Positions 8,637 to 17,435 of a DNA stretch of 64,000 nucleotides are shown here, piece after piece (position 1 is the first letter of the stretch; the number at the start of each line of letters is the position of its first letter). Position numbers and translations under genes: made by a program. Source of the stretch: Vulcanimicrobiota bacterium (GTDB lineage Bacteria > Vulcanimicrobiota > Xenobia > Xenobiales > JADMJV01); NCBI GenBank assembly GCA_017307785.1, contig JAFKGI010000027.1, positions 40,539 to 104,538 of the forward strand. The letters run 5' to 3'. Below the pieces are notes generated by a model that was not told the DNA's origin, ran no database searches, and saw only the letters and a list, made by a program, of their open reading frames with translations.

Positions 8637-8780
8637 GAGAGAGGGGGAGGTTGGGGAGAGGTGGAGAGGGCTCGGCAGTACGTAAAAAAAGGCACCGCTG
8701 ATGCGGCGCCTTTTTTCTAGAGTGAGTGCAGGCCTACGGAAAAAGCCTCACCCTCTCCCCAATCCCTCCCCCTCTCTCCC
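8637..8780. repeat. Purine-rich inverted repeat flanking a terminator
   Basis: Left arm 8637-8663 reads GAGAGAGGGGGAGG then TTGGGGAGAGG. The right arm 8751-8780 is its near-perfect reverse complement. The 90 bp between contain the terminator at 8684. The arms resemble the G/A-rich palindromic repeats scattered between genes in many GC-rich genomes. This pair is the only one in the window. Confidence 0.6.
8684..8716. terminator. Bidirectional terminator
   Basis: A7, stem GGCaCCGC / GCGGcGCC with one mismatch and a four-base loop, then T6. It can stop transcription from both sides; the minus-strand Gly-rich gene ending at 8787 is the main user. Confidence 0.8.
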
Positions 8781-8786
8781 GAAGGC

Positions 8787-9278
8787 CTAGACGAGGCCGC
8801 CGAGGGGGCTGGCGGCACCCAGGCCACCACCGGGGGCGAAACCGGCGCTGCCCATCATCTGAGCCATCTGCAGGTTGCGCTGCTGTTCCGCTGCCGCTTG
8901 CAGCGGGTCGGCCGCGCCGAAGCTGTTGCCCAGACCGCCGAGCAGCGAGCCGCCGCCCAGTCCGCCCAGACCGCCACCGAGGCTGCCCGTTTGCTGATCC
9001 ACCCAATTTTTGGCGCTGCCGAGGTCCAGACCGGGGACCTGGTTGATGTTGGCACCGGGAGCAACTCCACCACCGAGGCCACCGGCACCGCCGGCTCCAC
9101 GCATCGAGCCCATCTGCTGCTCGACCCAGTTCTTGGCGCTGCCGCTGTCGAGGCCGGGAACCTGATTCAGGTTGGCCTGGAGTCCACCGCCGAGGCCCAT
9201 GCCGCCGCCGCGCATTTGAGCCATCTGCTGGTCAATCCAGGAAGTATCGCCCAGTCCACCGCCCATTCCCATCGCCAT
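8787..9278 (-). CDS. Gly-rich repeat protein, unknown function
   Basis: 163 residues with no signal peptide or membrane segment and very rich in Gly, Met, Ala and Gln. It has three modules ending in W-[IV]-[DE]-QQ: SWIDQQMAQM near residue 13, NWVEQQMGSM near 49 and NWVDQQTGSL near 86. The second and third are preceded by NQVPGLDxGSAK. Gly stretches link the modules, and the tail contains DPLQAAAEQQRNLQMAQMM. GAGG lies about ten bases before the ATG, and a TATATT-like -10 lies upstream near 9317-9322. The repeat spacing of about 37 residues suggests a modular scaffold or assembly protein. I recognise no family. Confidence 0.7.
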   Translation of the reverse strand: MAMGMGGGLGDTSWIDQQMAQMRGGGMGLGGGLQANLNQVPGLDSGSAKNWVEQQMGSMRGAGGAGGLGGGVAPGANINQVPGLDLGSAKNWVDQQTGSLGGGLGGLGGGSLLGGLGNSFGAADPLQAAAEQQRNLQMAQMMGSAGFAPGGGLGAASPLGGLV

Positions 9279-9407
9279 TGTCGTCGCCCTCGTTCCGTAA
9301 TCTTGTCTACCCTTAAAATATACTTAAAAGGATTGGCCGAGTTATGACCGCCATGTCATGAAATTGCTACCGATGTTAACAAAGCTCGTTTGTTTGTTTC
9401 CAGGGCG

Positions 9408-11099
9408 TTACAAGTGACCCAAAAACGACCCCTCCAGGCGCCCGGCCCGGTCGTGAAGTACCTTCCAGCCTATCGGTGCCTGACCGGCTCGCACCACCCA
9501 GCTCACCTTGATCCGGTAGTCGTTGGCATCTCCCTTGTGCCAGAGCGGGGAAACCGGTCGGCTGCAAATCCCCTCCAACTGGCCTAGCTGCTGCTCGCGC
9601 TTGCCTTCCACCAGTTCCGCATAACCGCTCAACTCGACGCGTAGACCGCGCAACAGCTTGCCTTCCAGGGCCTTCTGCGAGCCGTAACTGGGCAACCAGC
9701 CGGCGTTATCGATGACCAGTTCCAGTCGATAAAGGTCCTCTCCCAGCCCGATCTGGCGCTGTTCCGCCAACACCAGTCGCGGATTGGCCTGAGCCAACCA
9801 GATGACCCAACGGCTCAGGGGCTCCAATTCCGCCTTCAGGAATTCCGCTGGAGGATTTCGAAATAAATAAAACATATCCCAGCCGCCGATTTCCACCGCC
9901 CCCAGATCCGGGTGCTCAAAAGCCTGCCAGTCCACGAAACCGCGTCCACCCAAATGCTCATCGCAAAATTTCAGGAGCTGGATTTCCTCCGCGATGGGAT
10001 GCTCTTCGAACCATTTGATAAAGCGATGTTCACCCCGCTTGGCCTGACGGTCCAGACCTTGTGTGATGCCCGCTTTGCGCAGCACGGACCAGATCTCCAC
10101 CGTCCAAGAATAAGCTCCCAACGTCTCATAAACCCAGTCATCAAAGGTGCCGGTGATGTCATCCTTGGGAGAGTAGCGAAAGTCGTGATAGACGCACAGC
10201 AGCGGATAGCCGGTCCAGTGGCTGCCGCGCTCTCCAAAATATTTGAAGTTGTCCAGGTCCCCTTTGGGCAGCGATTCGTCCGGCTCGGTGCTGTAAGGCC
10301 GCAGAATGACCCCGGAAAAGGTATGGAAAGTAATCGCCTGACAAACGTTGCGATGCTTCATCAGAAAGTCGACGCAGTGGCGCACTTCCGGTTCGCTGGC
10401 CGGGTAGGGTCCGGCCCCGGCCTGCTGATGTTCTCCGCGCCACTTGTGGGGGAAATTCCGGTTCAGGTCTAGAGCCTGTAACGGTGGCGCGTTCTGCTGA
10501 AGGTGGGCATCGTAGTCGCCCCGCCAACGGCCTTCGGGAAGCAGGCGATAGAAGGTGCCCTGGCGGTCCTCCACCTCGCGGCGAACCATCAGACGCCCAT
10601 CCTCGCTGCTCGCCTTCCAGGCTCCCCGAGGGTCCGGGACCCGCATCCAGAGCAACTTGCCGTTGCCGTCCACGTCATGCGGCTCCACCCCGCTGCCGAC
10701 CGGATCGCTGAAAGGATACTCACGCACCGAGCTTCTCAGGAAGCGTGGATCTTGAGACAGGGCCAGCTCGGCTCCATCCGGACAGAGCCTGGGCACCAGG
10801 TAGAAGGCCACTTCGCCCAGCAACTCGGTGTGTTTCTCCACCAGCTCCAGCAGCAGGTGCAGGCAGGCGTTGGTGCCCGACAACTCGGAGGCGTGGAGGT
10901 TGCCGTCCACCCAGACAGCGGAACGGTCCAGGTCCTGGCCGGTCTCGAAGTCAGTCACGGTCAGACACCAGAGAGGCCTGCCTTCGTGACTGTCCCCCAG
11001 GCTGCTGAGCCGAACCCAGCGCGGCCATCGCTCGGCGGCCGCCCGCACCCACTGGGTCAACTCTTCGAAGTTCAAATACTGTTGGGTGATGTCGATCAT
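9408..11099 (-). CDS. M14-family zinc carboxypeptidase
   Basis: Metallocarboxypeptidase-like hydrolase. From ATG 11099 it has 563 residues. Zinc ligands HxxE are His69 and Glu72 in GNLHASE; DLNRNFPHKW supplies the Asn-Arg substrate clamp; the third ligand is His near 258 in AITFHTFSG; the catalytic Glu is probably in SWTVEIWSV near 335. No signal peptide, so it is probably cytoplasmic, unless secreted by another route. The last 170 residues are an extra beta-rich domain. ATG 11099 is preferred because GGAG lies nine bases upstream; ATG 11129 would overlap the upstream ATPase gene. The two genes are two bases apart and co-transcribed. It is also possible that it acts on modified peptides or amides. 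Confidence 0.85.
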   Translation of the reverse strand: MIDITQQYLNFEELTQWVRAAAERWPRWVRLSSLGDSHEGRPLWCLTVTDFETGQDLDRSAVWVDGNLHASELSGTNACLHLLLELVEKHTELLGEVAFYLVPRLCPDGAELALSQDPRFLRSSVREYPFSDPVGSGVEPHDVDGNGKLLWMRVPDPRGAWKASSEDGRLMVRREVEDRQGTFYRLLPEGRWRGDYDAHLQQNAPPLQALDLNRNFPHKWRGEHQQAGAGPYPASEPEVRHCVDFLMKHRNVCQAITFHTFSGVILRPYSTEPDESLPKGDLDNFKYFGERGSHWTGYPLLCVYHDFRYSPKDDITGTFDDWVYETLGAYSWTVEIWSVLRKAGITQGLDRQAKRGEHRFIKWFEEHPIAEEIQLLKFCDEHLGGRGFVDWQAFEHPDLGAVEIGGWDMFYLFRNPPAEFLKAELEPLSRWVIWLAQANPRLVLAEQRQIGLGEDLYRLELVIDNAGWLPSYGSQKALEGKLLRGLRVELSGYAELVEGKREQQLGQLEGICSRPVSPLWHKGDANDYRIKVSWVVRAGQAPIGWKVLHDRAGRLEGSFLGHL

Positions 11100-11101
11100 G
11101 A

Positions 11102-13420
11102 TCAAAGTCTCCGAGTCACTGGTATCCACAAAATTCCAAAGCGATTGAGGCGAATATCGTTGCGGTCGAGACGCACCGGCCTGGCCTCGACCCTGGTGCG
11201 TGCTGCTCCCTCTTTGGCCTCGATGGCCTCCACCTGAGCCTGTAGTTGCTCTTGCACCTCGTTCAGCTTTTGCTGCACCAGGGCCAGTTCACTCTGACCC
11301 TGTTGCACGCGGTCTTTGGCGCTGCTGCTGCGATGATGAGAACTGATGGCGGTATTGAGAGAACGCTTGCTGCCCGTGAAAAAGCCCAGCACCGCCGCTC
11401 CTGCTTTCCACAGCGACTCGCTCTGGCGACGGTCCGACTCGTTGCGCAGGTTGTCGAGTTTGCTTTCGTGTCGCGCCAGGCGCTCCTGAAGCGTGGCCAC
11501 CTCGCGATCCACCTTGGCGTGCAGTTTGCTCAACTGAGCGTCGATGCGCTCCTGAATCGCCTCCTCGACGCGTGCCCGAAACTCATCCTCGCTTTCGCCT
11601 CCCGCCCCGTAGAGCTTGAGGTCCGCCTGGATCCACTGACTGCTGGTGACACGGCGGAACACATCGTCGAGCATGGCCTGCTGGGCGGCTTTGAACTCTC
11701 TGGCCTCATCAAAACTGGTGGGCAAAGGCTCATAGACGGCCGGCCGCTCCCAAGAATTCAGCAGGTCGGATGGCTCCAGCTCCAGGCGCAGCCAGCGCTC
11801 CGGGAGCCTCTCACCCAGAGGAAAGAAGAGATAGTGATGGAGTTCATCCAGCAAAAACCCGCCTCTGTCCTCGTCAAAACGCAGCACCACTTCGCCCCAC
11901 AGGGCGGGCCTCCAGCTGAGCAGACCATCGCCGCGGGCCGCCTGTCCGAAGGACTCCAGTTGGGAGCCCAGGCGAGCACTGAAGACCACCTCCGGATCCA
12001 GGAAAGCCTGAGCAAATCCCGCCGGCAGAGGAGGCACATGATTGTGACCACTGGCCACAGCCGGAGCGGACGGGGGCGCCTGAGCGGGAGCCTCTGGAGC
12101 CGGCTGTAAGCGCGGAAGTTCGGCCCTGGTCAGCGGCCCCCGCAGCCAACAAAGCGTATTGCGAGTCACCAACCTGCGGGCCTGAGCTCCGCCCGCCTTG
12201 AAGAGAAAGTGCCTGGGTTGCAGTTGCTCGAACTCTTGCTTGAGGGCAGCCGCGTCCAATCCGGCCTGGGCCAACAGCAGCCCGTCGGCGACGCGCTCGC
12301 GGTCCTGGCCCGTTTGCAGGCGTCCGATCCACCAGTTGGAGGTGTTGGAAAGTCCCTTGTAGTCGAGGTCCACCGGATTCTGAGTGGCCAGCACCACCCC
12401 CAGACCCACCGCGCGGCTCTGCTTCAACAAAGTCAGCAGGGGCGGCTTGGAAGCCGGACTGGCCGGATGCGGCGGCATGTAGCCTGCCACCTCATCAAAA
12501 TAGAGCAGGGCTTTCAGCTGAGAACTGCCCGACAAGGTGCGTGTCCAGGCCAGCACCCGGTGGAGCAGTAACGAGACAAAAAACATCCGCTCCGAATCGC
12601 TGAGGTGAGCCAGATAGAAAAGGTTGACCGGAATCTTGCCATCGGCGGGTGGGCGCAGCAAGGCGGCCGGGTCGAGCGCCTCCCCCTGGCTCCAGGCCGA
12701 GAAACTGGTGGAGGCCAGCAAAGAATTGAACTGCATGGCCAGTTGCAGGCGCTGGTCGGCGGGATAGAAGGTGTCCAACGGAAAGACGCCCACCTTCTTG
12801 AAAGGCGGATCGACCAGGCGCAACACCAGGTCCTCCAGCTTCAGGTCTAAACCCGCCTCCCAGGCCTGATCGACGATTTGCCCCAGGACCAGCGCCTGCG
12901 GGCTGCGCAGCGGATCAGCACTGACTCCTACCAGCGCCAGCAGCCCTTGAATCATGCCCGAGATCAGCTGAGCGCGAGCTTCCGAGTCCGCCAGCACCTC
13001 TGGAGCGGGCCGACGGAAGCTCCCGAGCAAGTCGAGGGAGCGGCCCGAGCGCGAGCCCGGGGTAAAGATCCTCAGGTCCAGTCGGTCGCGCAGACCGGCG
13101 ACCTGCGAGGGGCCGATACCCGCCTGCAGTCGCTCCTTCTGCAGTCGCGTGGCCAGAGCTTCCGCGTCCTGACCTGGCTCCAGCCAGGGCGCCAACTGCT
13201 CAGCCCGGCATTCGGGGAAGAGCAAACCCAGGTTGGTAAGGTCTCCCTTGGGGTCGAGCACGAGCAGCGGCACGCCCGCCTGCACCAGTTCCTCCAACAA
13301 CCCGATGGCCAGACCCGTCTTGCCGGAGCCGGTCATTCCGAAGATCACTCCGTGGGTCGTCAACTGTCCGGAATCCAGCTGAATCGGCTCGTCAGAACCC
13401 TTTCCTATCTTCAATTGCAT
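11102..13420 (-). CDS. HerA-like P-loop ATPase with C-terminal coiled coil
   Basis: 772 residues. Walker A GMTGSGKT (28-35) starts the ATPase, followed by VLDPKGDLTNLGLLFP, typical of the DUF87/DUF853 HerA-FtsK branch. Walker B is LLYFDEVAGYMPPH (near 316), with ATQNPVDLDYKGLSN as sensor region. The region from about 620 to 740 is strongly coiled-coil (KVDREVATLQERLARHESK). HerA-like ATPases pump DNA or act in conjugation and defence. Here no NurA nuclease, SIR2 or other defence partner is adjacent; the partner gene is the M14 peptidase two bases downstream. The upstream start is divergent from a hybrid kinase with 50 bp between. The cellular role is open. Confidence 0.85.
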   Translation of the reverse strand: MQLKIGKGSDEPIQLDSGQLTTHGVIFGMTGSGKTGLAIGLLEELVQAGVPLLVLDPKGDLTNLGLLFPECRAEQLAPWLEPGQDAEALATRLQKERLQAGIGPSQVAGLRDRLDLRIFTPGSRSGRSLDLLGSFRRPAPEVLADSEARAQLISGMIQGLLALVGVSADPLRSPQALVLGQIVDQAWEAGLDLKLEDLVLRLVDPPFKKVGVFPLDTFYPADQRLQLAMQFNSLLASTSFSAWSQGEALDPAALLRPPADGKIPVNLFYLAHLSDSERMFFVSLLLHRVLAWTRTLSGSSQLKALLYFDEVAGYMPPHPASPASKPPLLTLLKQSRAVGLGVVLATQNPVDLDYKGLSNTSNWWIGRLQTGQDRERVADGLLLAQAGLDAAALKQEFEQLQPRHFLFKAGGAQARRLVTRNTLCWLRGPLTRAELPRLQPAPEAPAQAPPSAPAVASGHNHVPPLPAGFAQAFLDPEVVFSARLGSQLESFGQAARGDGLLSWRPALWGEVVLRFDEDRGGFLLDELHHYLFFPLGERLPERWLRLELEPSDLLNSWERPAVYEPLPTSFDEAREFKAAQQAMLDDVFRRVTSSQWIQADLKLYGAGGESEDEFRARVEEAIQERIDAQLSKLHAKVDREVATLQERLARHESKLDNLRNESDRRQSESLWKAGAAVLGFFTGSKRSLNTAISSHHRSSSAKDRVQQGQSELALVQQKLNEVQEQLQAQVEAIEAKEGAARTRVEARPVRLDRNDIRLNRFGILWIPVTRRL

Positions 13421-13470
13421 CGTGCAGCCTCCAGGGGGGACCCCTTCGCCCCGAGCCGAACCTTCCTCTT

Positions 13471-15360
13471 GTGGACAGCACCGAGCGCGAGCTCCGCAGC
13501 CTGGTCACCCGCGAGGCCAGCCGCGAGATGGCCAACGTTTCCCCCTGGGGGGCAGCGATGGCCTATCCTCTGATGGCTGTGTTGTGCGGCATGGCCGGCG
13601 ACCTGGCGGTAGAAAAACCGCGGGCTCTGACCGCGATTACGCTCGTGCTGCTGGCGGCGGGAGTGCTGCGCGGCCTGGCCGGCCGTCTCTACCTGCGCTC
13701 CGCCGAGGGGCCGCTCGAAGACAGCTATCGCTGGCTCTTTCGCGCCAGCGTCTGGTTGGTGGCGCTGCTCTGGGGCCTCTTCGCCGGCTGGGCGCTGTGG
13801 CTACATCCGCATGACTTTACCGGTCTGAGCTTCCTCTTGTGCACGGTTGGAATCGTGGCTGGAGCCACCTACACGCTCACGGCCGACCGACTGACCCTGG
13901 CCGGCTACCTGCTGGCCATGATCGGTCCCTGCAGCCTGATTCTTTGCAGCCGCGGCGATGCCCAGCAGGTCTTTTCCGGCGGGGTCGTTTTCACATTTCT
14001 CATCTTTTCCTGGGTTACCGGTCGCCACCACAATCGCAGACTGATCGACTCCTTGGTGAGCCGCTCCATTCAGCAGGCCCAAACGGCCAGGCTAGAAGGG
14101 GCCGAGAAAGAGCTGCGGCGCCTGCTCGACCAGGAAATCGAGCAAAAGCGCCTGCTGGAGGAGCGCAACCAATCGCTGCTAGGAGCGCGACGCTCGGCCG
14201 ATTCGGCCAATCGAGCCAAAAGCGATTTTCTGGCCTCCATGTCTCACGAGATTCGCACGCCCATGAACGCCATCGTCGGGCTCTCGGAACTGTTGCTCGA
14301 CACCAAGCTCGATGAGCAGCAACGCAACTGGCTGGGCAGCGTAAATTCTTCTTGCAATTCGCTGCTCACGCTGATCAGCGACATTCTCGACCTGTCTAAA
14401 ATTGAAGCCGGTCGCATGGAGCGCCAGCGCAAGAAATTCCAGCCTGCCGCACTCATCAAAGAAGTCCTGGATCTGATGGGACCCTTGGCCGGGCAGAAGA
14501 AAATCACCGTCGAGGGTGACCTTTCGCCAAACATTCCGGAAATGGTGATGGGCGACTCGCAGAAGCTTCGCCAGGTGCTGCTCAACCTGCTGGGCAACGC
14601 GGTCAAATTTACTCGCGAGGGCGGAATCCGGTTGCGCGCCGACTGGCTGGACGGCCACCTGCGAGTGCGCGTGCAGGACAGCGGCATCGGCATCCCCCCC
14701 AAAAAGCTGGCCAGTATCTTCGAGCCCTTCAGTCAGGTCGACGCCTCCTCCACCCGCAGCTACGCCGGAACCGGCTTGGGCCTGGCCATCTCGAGGCAAT
14801 TGGTGGAACTGCTGGGGGGTCGGTTGTGGGTCGAAAGCCAGCGCAATGTGGCCGGCGCTCCTCCGCCCCATTGGAAGCTGGAGGAGCATTCGACGGGCTG
14901 CGTCTTCTGGATTGAATTGCCTCTGGAACTGGTGGTCAGCGACCTGGATTCGGCGGCGCGCGTGCTGGAAGACCCCGTGCTGATGGAAAACACCCGGATC
15001 CTGGTAGCCGAAGACAACCCCATGAACCAGCGGGTCATCCTGGCACTGCTGGAACGCTTCCATCAGCAGGCCGATGTGGTCGAGACGGGCCTGGCCGCCG
15101 TCGAGGCTTGTCGCCGCAACCACTATGACCTCATCTTCATGGACCTGCAGATGCCGGAACTGGATGGCCTCGAGGCCACCGGGCAGATCCGCACTCTGGG
15201 CCCTGCTCGTCAGCCCTACATCGTAGCCCTGACCGCCAACGCCTTTGAGGATGACCGTCAGCGCTGTTTGGCAGCGGGGATGAATGACTACCTGAGCAAA
15301 CCGGTGCGCCGCCAACAGCTTTCCCTGGCCCTCCATCAGTATCTGCTGGCTACCCGCTAA
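13471..15360 (+). CDS. Hybrid sensor histidine kinase with multi-TM N-terminus
   Basis: 629 residues from GTG 13471. Five or six hydrophobic segments fill residues 25-190 and no large periplasmic domain is visible, so the signal may be sensed in the membrane. A coiled coil (about 200-250) leads to HisKA with His259 in MSHEIRTPMNAIVG, HATPase_c (NLLGNAVKFTREG, DSGIGIPP, GTGLGLAIS), and a receiver with ILVAEDNPMNQR and phospho-Asp near 558 in LIFMDLQMPELDG, plus YLSKPVRR. No Hpt gene is adjacent; the Hpt at 5703 or another would be needed for a full relay. Ends at a bidirectional terminator. The start lacks a clear ribosome site. Confidence 0.9.
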   Translation: MDSTERELRSLVTREASREMANVSPWGAAMAYPLMAVLCGMAGDLAVEKPRALTAITLVLLAAGVLRGLAGRLYLRSAEGPLEDSYRWLFRASVWLVALLWGLFAGWALWLHPHDFTGLSFLLCTVGIVAGATYTLTADRLTLAGYLLAMIGPCSLILCSRGDAQQVFSGGVVFTFLIFSWVTGRHHNRRLIDSLVSRSIQQAQTARLEGAEKELRRLLDQEIEQKRLLEERNQSLLGARRSADSANRAKSDFLASMSHEIRTPMNAIVGLSELLLDTKLDEQQRNWLGSVNSSCNSLLTLISDILDLSKIEAGRMERQRKKFQPAALIKEVLDLMGPLAGQKKITVEGDLSPNIPEMVMGDSQKLRQVLLNLLGNAVKFTREGGIRLRADWLDGHLRVRVQDSGIGIPPKKLASIFEPFSQVDASSTRSYAGTGLGLAISRQLVELLGGRLWVESQRNVAGAPPPHWKLEEHSTGCVFWIELPLELVVSDLDSAARVLEDPVLMENTRILVAEDNPMNQRVILALLERFHQQADVVETGLAAVEACRRNHYDLIFMDLQMPELDGLEATGQIRTLGPARQPYIVALTANAFEDDRQRCLAAGMNDYLSKPVRRQQLSLALHQYLLATR

Positions 15361-15362
15361 AC

Positions 15363-15394
15363 AAAAAAGGCCCGCCTTGCAGCGAGCCTTTTTT
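15363..15394. terminator. Bidirectional terminator between convergent genes
   Basis: A6, stem GGCcCGC / GCGaGCC with one mismatch, loop CTTGCA, T6. It separates the hybrid kinase (plus) from the HTH gene (minus). Confidence 0.8.
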
Positions 15395-15407
15395 GATCCT
15401 GGTCTTC

Positions 15408-15791
15408 TTAAGCGAAGGGGAGAGAGCGAGCCCAGTTGGCCAGGCGCTCGGCTTCGGCAGTCGACAGGTCGGCCGGAAGCACCAGCTCGATCTGGTAGCC
15501 GGGACGAATCCACAGCTGGTGCTCGAGCACGCCGCGCGGACGCTCGGCGCGGGGCTTGGCGACGGGGGTGGGGGCGACGGCCTGCGCGCGCGGAGCGGGC
15601 TCCGGAGCTTTCACCGCCGGCTTGCGGCCCCGGTTGGAACTCTTTTTGCTGGCGCCCAGGATGGCTTCGATCACATCCTCACGGCGCTCTACTTCTTTAG
15701 CGATTTGAGCGGCCGACAAGCCGCGCTCCGAAAGTGCGTGAATTCTTTCGCGGTCGGCCGAGCTGAGCCGGCCTCGTTTACTCATTACCAT
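15408..15791 (-). CDS. Small helix-turn-helix DNA-binding protein
   Basis: 127 residues. Residues 8-48 form a resolvase/homeodomain-like HTH (LSSADRERIHALSERGLS, then AAQIAKEVERREDVIEAIL). A basic RGRKP patch near residue 55 resembles an AT-hook and is followed by a Pro/Ala linker. The last 45 residues hold a small folded tail, LEHQLWIRPGYQIELVLPAD. It is too short for a recombinase and lacks any catalytic domain, so a nucleoid-associated or regulatory protein is likelier. ATG 15791 or ATG 15785 (MSKRG) could be the start. The AT-rich upstream 50 bp (around 15840-15870) probably holds its promoter. Confidence 0.7.
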   Translation of the reverse strand: MVMSKRGRLSSADRERIHALSERGLSAAQIAKEVERREDVIEAILGASKKSSNRGRKPAVKAPEPAPRAQAVAPTPVAKPRAERPRGVLEHQLWIRPGYQIELVLPADLSTAEAERLANWARSLPFA

Positions 15792-15980
15792 TTAAAGCGA
15801 GACTCCCTAATTTGCGATAAATCCATTAGACACCATTTGGCGGTAATTGCATTAATACGATTCTACTAAAGTGGTTACCCTAAAAGCAACCAGGAAAACT
15901 TGGGGACCTGCCAACCGGGCTCAAAAGCCCACAAACAAAGGGCTCAACGCAGGGACTATAGGAAAAACCGCCAAGAAACT

Positions 15981-17249
15981 TCAGGCCTGGTTGAAGCGAT
16001 CGACCGTCTGCTTCCAGTCTGTGTTGTCCAGGAAAGCCAGCTTATCGTAGGGGTCTTTCACCCGTTTCAGCTCCACGCTCAATCCCGTGGCTCCGGGATT
16101 ATCCGGGGTATGATGTTCCGCCACGATTACCTGGGCTAAATTCACCAGGCATTGTTCGGCCGCCTTCTTCAATTTGTCGTTGTTGGCGGCTTCGGCGTTC
16201 TCGGCTGTACGCTTCAAGAAGTCGCCCAGATCATAAACGAAGCCAAAGGCCTGAGTCTTGGAGCGCAACTCACGAAGCTGCGCGCCGGACCCCCCGGAGG
16301 CGGCGAACTGGGCAGAAAAGATCTTCAGACTCTTTTCCAGATCGGCCATTTTGGAAAGGTCGAAAGCCGCCATGGTGGGCAGAACATCCTGATTCTCCGC
16401 GGCACTTCTCACCACCATGTCGACGATCTGACGAGCTTCCACGTCGCTCTTGAAAAGATGCGCCTGATGAATGTCGGCCAGCGGACCCTGACCGAGAATG
16501 TGAGAATAAGGCCAACCCTCGCGTCCCTCCAGGGCCTGAGACGCGATCATAAATTTTGCGTTATCTTTGATTTCACTGGCCACTTCCACAGCGGCCATCT
16601 GACACGCGTCAAACCCCAGGATGTCCAGTTTCTGACCGGTCGCCTGCTGAGCAGTGTCGAGTGCCTGCTTGAGCTGAGGAACGGTCATCCAGCCTTTGTG
16701 AGACTCATCCTCAATCATTCCCTCCCAGCCTTTGCCGTGGTCGGCGATGATCAGCATGTAATGCTCGGCCGGAAATGACTTGATACCCCAGGTGAGAAAA
16801 TCCGAGAGGGTCTTCGGATCCGACATGTTCACCGGGCCGAGACTCTGAAGAACCGGCGAATCAATTTGGCGCTCCGCCTCAGGACCGGTCTGACGGTCCT
16901 GTTCGACCCGAAACCGATAAGCGCCACCACCGCGATGATCCAGCTGAGTCACCAACTGCACGGAGCCGTTGGAGCCGGTTTTCTCCATTTGGGCGGCATC
17001 ATCGTAAATATAGGCGTAGAGATTGTTGTCCGCCGCACAGTAATTGAGCACGGTCCATTTGGACTTAGGGTAAGCGGTCGGCGTCGGCGCTTCGGCGGCG
17101 GGAGGGGTAGCGGGGGCAGCGGCGGGAGTTCTGACCTCCACGCGGTCCTCAAGGGGAACCGAGGTGAAAATGGACGGAGCAGCCGCGGCGCGGCGCGCGG
17201 GAGCGGCCGGCTGCGGCATGACGATACGGGACGGTGCACTGACTTGCAT
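15981..17249 (-). CDS. Clostripain-like (C11) cysteine protease
   Basis: 422 residues. The first 60 are Pro/Ala-rich and look disordered, with no Sec signal, and include PLEDRVEV at 32-39. From residue 64 the C11 fold begins: KWTVLNYCAADNNL, QLDHRGGGAYRFRV, catalytic His171 in IADHGKGWEGM and catalytic Cys216 in LGFDACQMAAVEVA. Family members cut after Arg or Lys and are usually autoprocessed. It is divergent from an HExxH protease across 186 bp. With no signal peptide, it is either a cytoplasmic enzyme or exported by a non-Sec route; see the finding on shared N-terminal tails. The fold assignment is firm. Confidence 0.88.
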   Translation of the reverse strand: MQVSAPSRIVMPQPAAPARRAAAAPSIFTSVPLEDRVEVRTPAAAPATPPAAEAPTPTAYPKSKWTVLNYCAADNNLYAYIYDDAAQMEKTGSNGSVQLVTQLDHRGGGAYRFRVEQDRQTGPEAERQIDSPVLQSLGPVNMSDPKTLSDFLTWGIKSFPAEHYMLIIADHGKGWEGMIEDESHKGWMTVPQLKQALDTAQQATGQKLDILGFDACQMAAVEVASEIKDNAKFMIASQALEGREGWPYSHILGQGPLADIHQAHLFKSDVEARQIVDMVVRSAAENQDVLPTMAAFDLSKMADLEKSLKIFSAQFAASGGSGAQLRELRSKTQAFGFVYDLGDFLKRTAENAEAANNDKLKKAAEQCLVNLAQVIVAEHHTPDNPGATGLSVELKRVKDPYDKLAFLDNTDWKQTVDRFNQA

Positions 17250-17435
17250 GGCCTCTCCTCTCCAGGTTCCCCCACCAAAAAGCTTAGTGGTCGCCGACTC
17301 TCTCCAGGTTACAAAATTGTGAATGCATGCACGAGTAGGGAAACTCCGCTTTGTTCATCTGGATGTAACAACCCATGGCAATCCCAACGGCTAGGCTGTT
17401 GGCGGGGAAATACGTCGGTCCAATGGAGGTTCAGT

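Noticed and set aside
8296..8685. Longer ORF of 129 residues across the small-gene region, plus strand
   Set aside because: It is Arg/Pro-rich, runs through the terminator and has no ribosome site; the 51-codon frame has proper signals.
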